A stretch of 5,386 bases of DNA. Origin: Spirosoma sp. GTDB taxonomy: Bacteria; Bacteroidota; Bacteroidia; Cytophagales; Spirosomataceae. The DNA lies in the NCBI GenBank assembly GCA_025351545.1, contig JANXVQ010000162.1:1-5386 (forward strand), written 5' to 3'. Below the pieces are notes generated by a model. It was not told the DNA's origin. It worked only from the letters and a program-made list of their open reading frames with translations, and did not search any database. A program made the position numbers and the translations under genes. Below, one piece after another: positions 1 to 5,386 of this stretch. The number at the start of each line of letters is the position of its first letter. The first letter of the stretch is position 1.

Positions 1-345
1 CGGCATGTAGGATTGGGTGAATAGTCCCTGCATATTTTTGACCAACGCGACAGCCTGTTTATAGTCTTCCCGCTCCAGGGCCTGGCGAACTTTGGGCAGA
101 TACGTGGGCGACTCAGGATTGACATTTGTCGTCACTGGCCCACCCGACCAAAGCGTGCTCTCATTGAGTTGAATCAGTTCCTCGTCGACTTTCCCGAATA
201 CCATTGCCCCAATGCGGCCGTTGCCAACGGGCAGAGCCTCGGTCCAGGCCGTAGCGGGTTGATTGTACCACAGCTTTAAATTCGATTGGGCAATTAGCGG
301 ACTGGAAAACGAAAGAAACAGGAACAACCAGCGATTTCGATTCAT
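1..345 (-). CDS. GH95-family alpha-L-fucosidase-like glycoside hydrolase, N-terminal part (3' end beyond window)
   Basis: Reading the minus strand from the ATG at 345 gives 115 codons with no stop up to the window edge, so the gene is incomplete at its 3' end. Residues 1-20 form a signal peptide (Arg-rich start, LFLFLSF core, ending LIAQ), so the enzyme should be exported. The mature protein opens with LKLWYNQPATAWTEALPVGN (residues 23-42), followed by GRIGAMVFG (43-51) and IQLNESTLWSGGP (58-70). This series is the hallmark start of the family 95 N-terminal beta-sandwich domain. Family members are usually about 750-800 residues and remove terminal alpha-1,2-linked L-fucose, or sometimes L-galactose, from glycans by an inverting mechanism. 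The catalytic (alpha/alpha)6 barrel lies outside the window, so activity and substrate cannot be judged. It is transcribed divergently from the gene at 885. The family call is secure; the exact specificity is not. Confidence 0.9.
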   Translation of the reverse strand, partial: MNRNRWLFLFLSFSSPLIAQSNLKLWYNQPATAWTEALPVGNGRIGAMVFGKVDEELIQLNESTLWSGGPVTTNVNPESPTYLPKVRQALEREDYKQAVALVKNMQGLFTQSYMP

Positions 346-367
346 AATGGGGAAGATGATTTTCAGG

Positions 368-375
368 CAAAAGTA
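368..375 (-). promoter_or_regulatory. Candidate Bacteroidota-type -7 promoter box for the GH95 gene
   Basis: The minus strand reads TACTTTTG, an exact match to the TAnnTTTG -7 consensus used by the Bacteroidota primary sigma factor. It ends 22 bases before the ATG at 345, which would leave a short leader. A TTG lies upstream, but only 14 bases away, closer than the usual roughly 19 bases for the -33 element, so the upstream half is weak. The position is good; function is inferred. Confidence 0.4.
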
Positions 376-495
376 CATCAGCCTTTAAACAATTGACTAA
401 CTACATCAGGAAAGCACGGATTGCTTGTTTTATCATGATAACAGCTTTCAAATTTTACGATTGAGACTGTTTTCCCAATCGCTCCGGGATTAATT

Positions 496-517
496 GGTTG
501 ACGTTATTGACGTAACC
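496..517. promoter_or_regulatory. Possible operator: TTGACGT direct repeat inside a short dyad
   Basis: TTGACGT occurs at 498-504 and again at 507-513, a 9-base period (TTGACGTTA then TTGACGTAA). The pair is bracketed by GGTT at 496-499 and AACC at 514-517, and each repeat ends in the self-complementary ACGT. A repeat spaced near one helical turn in a divergent intergenic region could bind a regulator. No known motif was matched, and chance is possible. Confidence 0.2.
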
Positions 518-600
518 AGGGCGCCAGTTGCTGGATTATCGCAGCGAATCACGTAATTAAACAGGGTCAGACACAAATAAAACGCCATTAACACATTTTA

Positions 601-726
601 CAACAAACATGGGTAGGGCCTAGCAACCAGCGAAAACTTCCGCGATGGCTCGTTGGCTACGATAGCTCTGGCCAGACAAACCCCTATGCCGTATTTATAC
701 ACGGCAGTGTGCGTATATTTAAGCAT
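601..726. other. GC-rich structured island, open on both strands; candidate dispersed repeat, small RNA or small ORF
   Basis: Bases 611-710 are 55 percent GC, against about 37 percent on the left (541-600) and 32 percent on the right (711-878). Three inverted repeats follow one another. The first is an imperfect hairpin between about 621-632 and 648-659 (outer arms TAGC and GCTA, then AAC with GTT, then AGC with GCT). The second is the perfect palindrome TCTGGCCAGA at 667-676. The third is GCCGT/ACGGC at 688-705, which reaches 7 bp with one G-U pair when read as minus-strand RNA. On the minus strand a 42-codon ORF runs from an ATG at 726 to a TAA at 598-600, matching the island almost exactly. 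On the plus strand another frame is open from 617 to 823, with an ATG at 686 giving 46 codons. Neither product is one I can assign. Conservation at the DNA or RNA level, as a repeat element, seems as likely as a peptide. Confidence 0.3.
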
Positions 727-884
727 ATGTTTTCTTTATTTGGAGAATAGCAATCTCTCCGCTGGTATCATGAAACAGGAAGCTAATGAGTATCGACTAT
801 TAAATAACTTCTCTTACTGGCTATAAAAAATGAATAGAACAGTCGTATTAAGTGAATGAATAGAAAGTTTATAACGGCTTGTTT

Positions 885-3251
885 ATGCACACAGTTACTT
901 TTCGGCTTCTAGTCTGGCTCCTCATGTTGGGGACACCCTTTGTATCAAAAGCTACCCATCAGGTTGGTGGACAGTTGGAGATGCGAGCTGTTGGCGATAT
1001 ACCGGGACATTACCAGATTCGGGTTACAAATTATTTAGAAAGTGGGACTCAGGGAATAGCCCGGCAGTCGGCTACGGGCACAGTGGGTATCTACCGCATA
1101 CGGGATAATGCCCAGATGACGTTCTTTACCGTCCGGCAAACGGGCACCAAAGAACCGGTTGTTTATGCCAATGCTTTCTGCGCATCGCAGCGTAACCTGA
1201 ACTTTGTTGTCTGGACATACGAAGCTGACATTCAACTCGCGCCAAGCAACTACACCGATTCGCAGGGGTATTATATATCGTATCAGACCGGCAATCGAAA
1301 TGCCGGTATCAACAATATCAGCAATCCTTCACAAACAGGCTTTACATTTTACCTTGAGTTCCCAGCTCTGCTCCAAAATGGGACACTCGTTACCAACTCA
1401 TCTCCCCACTTTGGGGCAATCAATGGTGAGTACGTTTGCATAGGCGACCCGTTTACCTTTTCCTTCGGCGGTACCGATCCCGATGGCGACGAACTTCGCT
1501 ATTCGATGATAACGCCCCTCAATCAAAAAGGGAATGGACAGAATTCATTGTCGGCAGGCCCCTATCCAGACATACATTGGAGCTCAGGCTTCGACGCTTC
1601 TAATGCCATTCCCGGCAGCCCCAGTCTACAAATAGATGCCCAGACGGGACAACTGTCGGTTACAGCAACCGAGTTGGGTTTATTTGTCTTTGCCGTAAAA
1701 GTGGAAGAATACCGGAATGGTGTAAAAATTGGCGAAGTAAGGCTTGATTTCCAGTTTTTGGTTGTTGACTGCCCACCCCAAACGACCCCAGACCCGGCTG
1801 TGCAGATTAAAAATCGACCTAAAGTACTAAAAGCCAGTATCTGCCAGGGTGATTTTATTATTTTAACAGCTGTCGTAAATAGCAATTGGAACTATCAATG
1901 GCGTCGGGATGGTGTTAATATTACGGGCGCTACCAGCTCGTCGCTGGCCGCACGGGTATCTGGTCAGTATGTTGTCCTTGTCTCCCAAAAAACTACCTGT
2001 AGCAAATCAGGGAATTCAGATATTCTGACGATTACTGTCATTGGCAGCGACGCCAAAGTCTCCGCTACCGGGCATTTGTGCGCGACTACCGGCTCAATAA
2101 AACTACTGGCCACGGGTGATTTAAACGTTACCTATCAGTGGTATCAGGATAATCAGGTAATAGCGGACCAGACCACCGATTCGCTTCGGGCTACGCAGGC
2201 GGGTCGTTATTGGGCTGTTCTATCCTATGATACACTTGGGTGCAAGGCCCGTACAGACACGGCCATACTTGATCGTTCGGCCACCGTTATAGCCGCCATA
2301 AAATCCTCTTCGGGCTTTAATCGAATTTGCCCTCAAAGTTCTCTTCCGTTGATTGGTAGTGGTGGATTAAGCTATCGCTGGCAAAAAAACGGGTTAGGCA
2401 TCGGCACCAGTGAGTCGCAGCTTGCGGCAAGCAACCCCGGAACGTATATTGTAACAGCTATTGATATATATGGTTGTGAAGGCACATCAGACCCGGTTAA
2501 CATTACCCAAATAGCCCCTATTAGCGTTACCCTTGATTCGATTTCGGGTGTTTGCGGACCAAATACACCAACGAAGACTCTCGTTGGTAGCCCGGCAGGG
2601 GGAGAATTTGCCGGGGTCGGGATTTTGGTCAATGTATTTATTCCAAAGCTGGCGGGCATAGGAAATCACCCAATAACGTACACCGTCAAAGCGGCTCCCG
2701 AATGTGCCGGAACGGTAGCGACCCGCATAGCTGTTGTGGCCCCTATACCCACCATTCGGCTCGCTGACTCGCTGACTACTTACACAGGCAATACGTTTAC
2801 ACTAAATCCTATTTATACGGGCGATCCAAACCAGTTTCAATGGATGTCGGCTACATATTTAGACAATGCGAATGCGGCAAATCCGCAGATAACCGCTATT
2901 GCCGACGATATTACCTATACGCTCGATGTAAAAAACAGCACGGGTTGCGAGGCAAAAGATACCATACATATTACAGTTTTTGCCCAAGTTTGGGTCCCGG
3001 ATGCTTTCTCGCCCAATGGCGACGGAATTAACGATGTGTTGGAACTACCGGGAATTAAGGCTTTTCCTGATGCCATCATAACCATTTTCAACCGATGGGG
3101 CGAAGTCATTTATTCGTCCGGCAAGGGCTATACGAATCCATTCAACGGAACGCTGAACGGGACTTCCCTGCCAATGGGCATATATGCCTATACCCTTCAT
3201 ACCGTACCAGAAAAACCCGTAATTCGAGGGCGGCTTGTATTGATACGATAG
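885..3251 (+). CDS. Secreted multidomain protein with Ig-like repeats and T9SS type B C-terminal sorting domain (gliding motility-associated C-terminal domain family)
   Basis: This 788-residue exported protein has no enzyme domain that I recognise. I chose the ATG at 885. A TTG at 879 in the same frame would add only two residues, and an in-frame stop sits at 861. Residues 1-23 form a signal peptide ending SKA, and the mature protein starts THQVGG. Residues 24 to about 296 form an N-terminal module of the kind that precedes Ig-like repeats in many Bacteroidota surface proteins, with a DPDGDELRY motif at 198-206. Three diverged Ig-like repeats follow, each with Cys, central Trp, Cys: 320/339/372, 399/419/453 and 482/499/531. 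About 545-620 is a further module with GEFAGVGI near 573 and Cys 557 and 607. About 622-698 is another beta domain (Trp 653, Cys 688). The C-terminal domain (about 702-788) carries VWVPDAFSPNGDGIND, IFNRWGE, MGIYAY and a final LVLIR, typical of type B T9SS cargo. It is probably released or held at the cell surface. An adhesion or matrix role is inferred from architecture only. Confidence 0.9.
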   Translation: MHTVTFRLLVWLLMLGTPFVSKATHQVGGQLEMRAVGDIPGHYQIRVTNYLESGTQGIARQSATGTVGIYRIRDNAQMTFFTVRQTGTKEPVVYANAFCASQRNLNFVVWTYEADIQLAPSNYTDSQGYYISYQTGNRNAGINNISNPSQTGFTFYLEFPALLQNGTLVTNSSPHFGAINGEYVCIGDPFTFSFGGTDPDGDELRYSMITPLNQKGNGQNSLSAGPYPDIHWSSGFDASNAIPGSPSLQIDAQTGQLSVTATELGLFVFAVKVEEYRNGVKIGEVRLDFQFLVVDCPPQTTPDPAVQIKNRPKVLKASICQGDFIILTAVVNSNWNYQWRRDGVNITGATSSSLAARVSGQYVVLVSQKTTCSKSGNSDILTITVIGSDAKVSATGHLCATTGSIKLLATGDLNVTYQWYQDNQVIADQTTDSLRATQAGRYWAVLSYDTLGCKARTDTAILDRSATVIAAIKSSSGFNRICPQSSLPLIGSGGLSYRWQKNGLGIGTSESQLAASNPGTYIVTAIDIYGCEGTSDPVNITQIAPISVTLDSISGVCGPNTPTKTLVGSPAGGEFAGVGILVNVFIPKLAGIGNHPITYTVKAAPECAGTVATRIAVVAPIPTIRLADSLTTYTGNTFTLNPIYTGDPNQFQWMSATYLDNANAANPQITAIADDITYTLDVKNSTGCEAKDTIHITVFAQVWVPDAFSPNGDGINDVLELPGIKAFPDAIITIFNRWGEVIYSSGKGYTNPFNGTLNGTSLPMGIYAYTLHTVPEKPVIRGRLVLIR
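2991..3248 (+). other. T9SS type B C-terminal sorting domain (within the 885-3251 gene)
   Basis: This segment encodes residues 703-788 of the upstream large protein. It shows the conserved order PDAFSPNGDGIND, ITIFNRWGEVIY, a Gly/Asn-rich NGTLNGTSLPMGIYAY segment, and the strand RGRLVLIR at the extreme C-terminus. In known Bacteroidota proteins this domain directs passage through the PorV/Sov-type outer-membrane T9SS machinery. Its presence implies the host has a T9SS; no secretion-system gene is in this window. Confidence 0.88.
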
Positions 3252-3279
3252 CGAACACTAGTAGTACAAATGCGTTCAG
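3252..3279. other. Short convergent gap without a clear terminator
   Basis: Only 28 bases separate the stop codons of the two convergent genes. I see no GC-rich hairpin followed by a T-run. For plus-strand transcripts, the weak palindrome GTTAAC (3279-3284) followed by seven T (3285-3291) lies just inside the last codons of the opposing gene and is too weak to call a terminator. Transcripts from the two genes may overlap at their 3' ends. Confidence 0.5.
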
Positions 3280-4992
3280 TTAACTTTTTTTCGCCAGCGG
3301 CTTATGATTCTTTCTGCCGGGGCCCCAGATAGACCGACCCGGGAAAACACCGGTATGTTCACCATCTTTCAGCACAAGTTTGCCATTAACCAACACATGT
3401 TGAACACCCGCAGCATATTGAAACGGGTCGGAAAAGGTGGCTTTGTCAGCAATAGTAGCCGGGTCGAATATGACCACATCAGCAAAGTAACCGGCGCGTA
3501 AAAACCCTCGATTCGTTAACTTGTGATTGATAGCGGGTAAACTCGTTAACCGGCGAATAGCCTCTTCCAGCGACATAACATGCTCATCACGAACGTACTT
3601 ACCAAGTAATCGGGCAAAATTACCGAACGTTCGGGGATGCACGACGCCAACGTCTTTACGATCTTCTGAAATAGAACCGGCATCGGACCCGAACGATACC
3701 CACGGCTGACTGATTCCTTTTTTTACGTTGTCTTCCGACATCAGGAAATACGTTGTCTCGACCCGGCTTTTGTCGGCAACGATCAGATCCATAACTGTTT
3801 CAATAGGGTCTTTATGCCAGATCGCGGCTATCTGCCCAAGCGTTTTACCGTTGTATTTTTTGAGTGAATCGACGTCAAATGCTGTTAATAAAATATTATC
3901 GGTCGAGCCAGCCAACTGAAACATATTTTCCCAATCGTTACCGCTTTGCCGAACTTCGGCGGCTAGCTTTTGTCGGGTAGCCGGGTCTTGCAGTCGTTTC
4001 CAGCCCGCCATAAAACCCCCGTTGAACAGGTAAGGCGGCAGGCAGGATGTCAGGCCGGTGGCTCCGGCTGTGTACGTGTACATATTAGCCGTTACGTCCT
4101 GCCCCTGCCGACGGGCGTTGTTAATCATCGAAATAGCCGACTCCATTCTTGGCCAGTTTCTTTGGCCCGATGCCTTGAAATGATAGAGTTCTACAGGTAC
4201 GTTAGCCTCATGCCCAATCTTGATCAGCTCCTTCACTCCCTCGTCGAGCCGATCACCTTCACTGCGAATGTGAGCTATATAGCGACCACCGTAGCGACCT
4301 GCTTCTTTGCAAAGGGCAATAATCTCGTCAGTATCGGCAAAGGTATTCGGGGGATAAATGAGCGCCGTTGTGATACCTAAGGCACCTTCTTCCATCGCCT
4401 TACGAACTATTGCCCGCATCTGGTTTAGCTGCACTGACGTTGGTTTTACATCGGCTTCGCCCAGAATACTCTCCCGAACCTGCCCGGCGCCGAGGTAAGA
4501 AGCAATGTTTGGCGTAATGCCTTTTTGCTGCAACCTGACCATAAAATCGGCCAGCGTTGTCCAGTTACAGGTCAGATTATAGGCTTTAAGGTTGAGGTTA
4601 ACCCGTTGCCGCATAGCATCGGTACTAATCGGACCCCACGAAATTTCACCAAATACTTCGGTTGTAACGCCCTGCTTGATGTCGCTCATCGAATGGCCGT
4701 CCCGCAGTAATTCAAGCCCCGTGTGCGATAATACATTAATAAACCCGGGTGCTACGGCTTTGCCCTGTGCATCAATAACAAGAGTGGCTGTTGCCTTGGG
4801 CAGCGTACCAACGGCAACCACGCGGTCGCCCCGAATACCCACATCACCCGGCCTGGGTGGTTGCCCCGATCCATCGTAAACAAGACCATTACGAATAAGT
4901 ATATCGAATTTATTGCTCGCCGTTTTTCCCGGCTGGGCAAATGAGCGGCCAAGACTGGCCGTGATTAAAATGAGGAGAAGCGTAAATCGCAT
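3280..4992 (-). CDS. Exported D-aminoacylase / N-acyl-D-amino-acid deacylase-like amidohydrolase with altered metal-site motif
   Basis: The 570-residue product belongs to the amidohydrolase superfamily, closest to N-acyl-D-amino-acid deacylases, which hydrolyse the amide of N-acylated D-amino acids. Residues 1-20 are a signal peptide ending SFAQ, so it should act in the periplasm. The small N-terminal beta domain has ILIRNGLVYDGSG (31-43) and VIDAQGKAVAPGFINVLSH (72-90). Barrel features are SDIKQGVTTEVFGE (103-116), IAHIRSEGD (239-247, His241), ELYHFKASG (268-276, His271), MYTYTAGATGL (304-314), SFGSDAGS (433-440, Asp437) and HPRTFGNFARLLG (452-464). The end restores the beta domain (GYFADVVIFDP, 501-511; VLVNGKLVLKDG, 533-544). 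His241, His271 and Asp437 match the metal and catalytic positions of D-aminoacylase. However, the usual HxH after PGFID reads LxH here (Leu88, His90), and the usual GNCG cysteine is replaced in FGEIS (114-118). The superfamily call is secure; substrate and activity are not. The gene stands alone between a terminator upstream and a convergent neighbour. Confidence 0.88.
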   Translation of the reverse strand: MRFTLLLILITASLGRSFAQPGKTASNKFDILIRNGLVYDGSGQPPRPGDVGIRGDRVVAVGTLPKATATLVIDAQGKAVAPGFINVLSHTGLELLRDGHSMSDIKQGVTTEVFGEISWGPISTDAMRQRVNLNLKAYNLTCNWTTLADFMVRLQQKGITPNIASYLGAGQVRESILGEADVKPTSVQLNQMRAIVRKAMEEGALGITTALIYPPNTFADTDEIIALCKEAGRYGGRYIAHIRSEGDRLDEGVKELIKIGHEANVPVELYHFKASGQRNWPRMESAISMINNARRQGQDVTANMYTYTAGATGLTSCLPPYLFNGGFMAGWKRLQDPATRQKLAAEVRQSGNDWENMFQLAGSTDNILLTAFDVDSLKKYNGKTLGQIAAIWHKDPIETVMDLIVADKSRVETTYFLMSEDNVKKGISQPWVSFGSDAGSISEDRKDVGVVHPRTFGNFARLLGKYVRDEHVMSLEEAIRRLTSLPAINHKLTNRGFLRAGYFADVVIFDPATIADKATFSDPFQYAAGVQHVLVNGKLVLKDGEHTGVFPGRSIWGPGRKNHKPLAKKS

Positions 4993-5010
4993 AGTAGAGG
5001 GTTTGTTAGC

Positions 5011-5018
5011 CCAAGATA
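5011..5018 (-). promoter_or_regulatory. Weak candidate -7 box for the amidohydrolase gene
   Basis: The minus strand reads TATCTTGG, one mismatch from TAnnTTTG, ending 18 bases before the ATG at 4992. No TTTG or TTG stands at the expected distance upstream; the nearest is TTTC only 13 bases away. It is listed because a promoter must lie between the terminator and the gene and this is the best-placed candidate. Confidence 0.2.
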
Positions 5019-5096
5019 GCGTATAGCCAGCGAAACACTTGATTATCTGACAATTGAATTTCTATTTTATTGATTAGAGTCAACAACTTCATCTTT

Positions 5097-5144
5097 AAAA
5101 ATAAATTCCGGTACGAACTGAATGATTCAGCCCGTACCGGAATT
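5097..5144 (-). terminator. Rho-independent terminator of the YceI-family gene
   Basis: A perfect 12-bp stem is formed by AATTCCGGTACG (5104-5115) and CGTACCGGAATT (5133-5144). Inside it a second stem, CTGAA with TTCAG (5118-5122 and 5126-5130), closes a 3-base loop, separated from the outer stem by a 2x2 mismatch. On the minus strand the hairpin is followed by TATTTTT, giving the U-rich tail. It lies 33 bases after the stop codon of the YceI gene. No T-run follows on the plus strand, so it should work leftward only. Confidence 0.85.
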
Positions 5145-5177
5145 CTATAGTTACAGTTTCCGAAATCTTAGCCCGAA

Positions 5178-5386
5178 TTAAGCCTGTTTCGTCACCTGAA
5201 TATTCATAACCAATTTAACATCGTCACTCACGACAACGCCACCCGCTTCGGTTACACCGTCCCAGGTTAAGCCAAACTCCTTACGCTTGATCGTTCCGGT
5301 TATTTCGAAACCAGCTTTCGTTTGTCCGTAGAAATCCTGCATTTGTCCGCCGTATTCTACTGTCAAGGTTATCGGCTTGGTAACGC
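5178..5386 (-). CDS. YceI-family protein, C-terminal part (5' end beyond window)
   Basis: The reading frame enters from the right edge and ends at the TAA at 5178-5180, showing 68 residues: VTKPITLTVEYGG, then TKAGFEITGTIKRKEFGLTW, then TEAGGVVVSDDVKL and the end NIQVTKQA. This matches the C-terminal half of YceI proteins, where a VTKPVTL strand, a KAGF...INRKDFGLTW stretch and a GVLVGDEVKI-like strand are conserved. Full proteins are about 170-220 residues and form a lipocalin-like barrel that binds a polyisoprenoid or similar amphiphile, usually in the periplasm. The start, and any signal peptide, lie outside the window. A TTG at 5366 could be taken as a start, but the homology continues upstream of it, so it is an internal Leu. 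The gene is followed by its own terminator. The ligand and cellular role are not known from the sequence. Confidence 0.9.
   Translation of the reverse strand, partial: VTKPITLTVEYGGQMQDFYGQTKAGFEITGTIKRKEFGLTWDGVTEAGGVVVSDDVKLVMNIQVTKQA

Larger units (their letters stand above)
346..884. other. Long intergenic region between divergent genes
   Basis: About 540 bases separate the divergent starts of the GH95 gene (345) and the T9SS-sorted protein (885). No gene of conserved type is recognised here. The content is a likely GH95 promoter at 368-375, a short dyad with a direct repeat at 496-517, and a GC-rich structured island at about 611-710 set in AT-rich flanks. The stretch just before 885 (711-878) is only about 32 percent GC. 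I found no full TAnnTTTG promoter for the plus-strand gene; TATGTTTT at 726-733 is a near match only. Confidence 0.7.
4993..5177. other. Intergenic region between the YceI-family gene and the amidohydrolase
   Basis: These 185 bases lie between two minus-strand genes. The right part holds a strong leftward terminator at 5097-5144 for the YceI gene. The left part must hold the promoter of the amidohydrolase. The terminator argues that the two genes are not one operon. Confidence 0.7.

Noticed and set aside
161..370. 69-codon minus-strand open frame overlapping the start of the GH95 gene
   Set aside because: It is a different frame from the clear GH95 coding sequence at 1-345 and has no recognisable product; it is a shadow.
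726..733. TATGTTTT as a -7 promoter box for the gene at 885
   Set aside because: It lacks the final G of TAnnTTTG, has no -33 partner and lies over 150 bases from the start codon.
3279..3291. GTTAAC followed by seven T as a terminator for the T9SS-cargo gene
   Set aside because: A 6-bp AT-rich palindrome cannot form a stable hairpin, and the T-run is explained by lysine codons of the opposing gene.
3970..4380. 136-codon plus-strand open frame opposite the amidohydrolase gene
   Set aside because: It is antisense to strongly conserved amidohydrolase motifs; its product is compositionally odd and unrecognised, so it is a shadow. The same holds for the other short frames inside the two large genes.
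5023..5040. Sequence TAGCCAGCGAAACACTT resembling the island sequence near 621-639
   Set aside because: The exact match is only 9 bases (CCAGCGAAA), too short to call a repeat.
5178..5366. YceI gene starting at the TTG at 5366
   Set aside because: Conserved YceI residues (VTKPIT) continue upstream to the window edge, so the TTG encodes an internal leucine.
1..5386. CRISPR arrays, tRNA or rRNA genes, insertion sequences, phage or defence genes
   Set aside because: I looked for regularly spaced repeats, cloverleaf-like segments, transposase motifs and terminal inverted repeats and found none.

Overview
The window looks like chromosomal DNA from a Bacteroidota member, most probably order Cytophagales (a Spirosoma-type organism is my guess, not proven). 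The evidence is a large exported protein with a type B type IX secretion (T9SS) C-terminal sorting domain, signal peptides ending in Ala-Gln, a TAnnTTTG-type promoter box, and little Shine-Dalgarno signal ahead of the genes. No tRNA, rRNA, insertion sequence, CRISPR array or phage gene was seen.

Layout, left to right. (1) 1-345, minus strand: the first 115 codons of a glycoside hydrolase family 95 (alpha-L-fucosidase-like) gene, cut by the left edge. (2) 346-884: a roughly 540 bp intergenic region between divergent genes. It holds a plausible promoter for the GH95 gene, a small dyad with a repeated TTGACGT, and a GC-rich, inverted-repeat-rich island (about 611-710) that is open for translation on both strands. 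(3) 885-3251, plus strand: a 788-residue secreted multidomain protein with Ig-like repeats and a T9SS type B sorting domain. (4) 3280-4992, minus strand, convergent with the previous gene and only 28 bp from it: an exported D-aminoacylase-like amidohydrolase in which part of the usual metal site is altered. (5) 4993-5177: an intergenic region with a strong intrinsic terminator reading leftward. (6) 5178-5386, minus strand: the C-terminal 68 residues of a YceI-family protein, cut by the right edge.

The genes do not form one obvious pathway. At least three of the four encode exported proteins (the YceI start is outside the window), so the shared theme is the periplasm and cell surface: a glycan-cleaving enzyme, a surface or secreted adhesin-like protein, an amide hydrolase probably acting on N-acylated D-amino acids or relatives, and a lipid-binding YceI protein. 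No operon is visible. The four genes appear to be separate transcription units.

I did not find a convincing new multi-gene system. The least explained parts are the structured, double-strand-open island at about 601-726 and the changed metal-site motif of the amidohydrolase.
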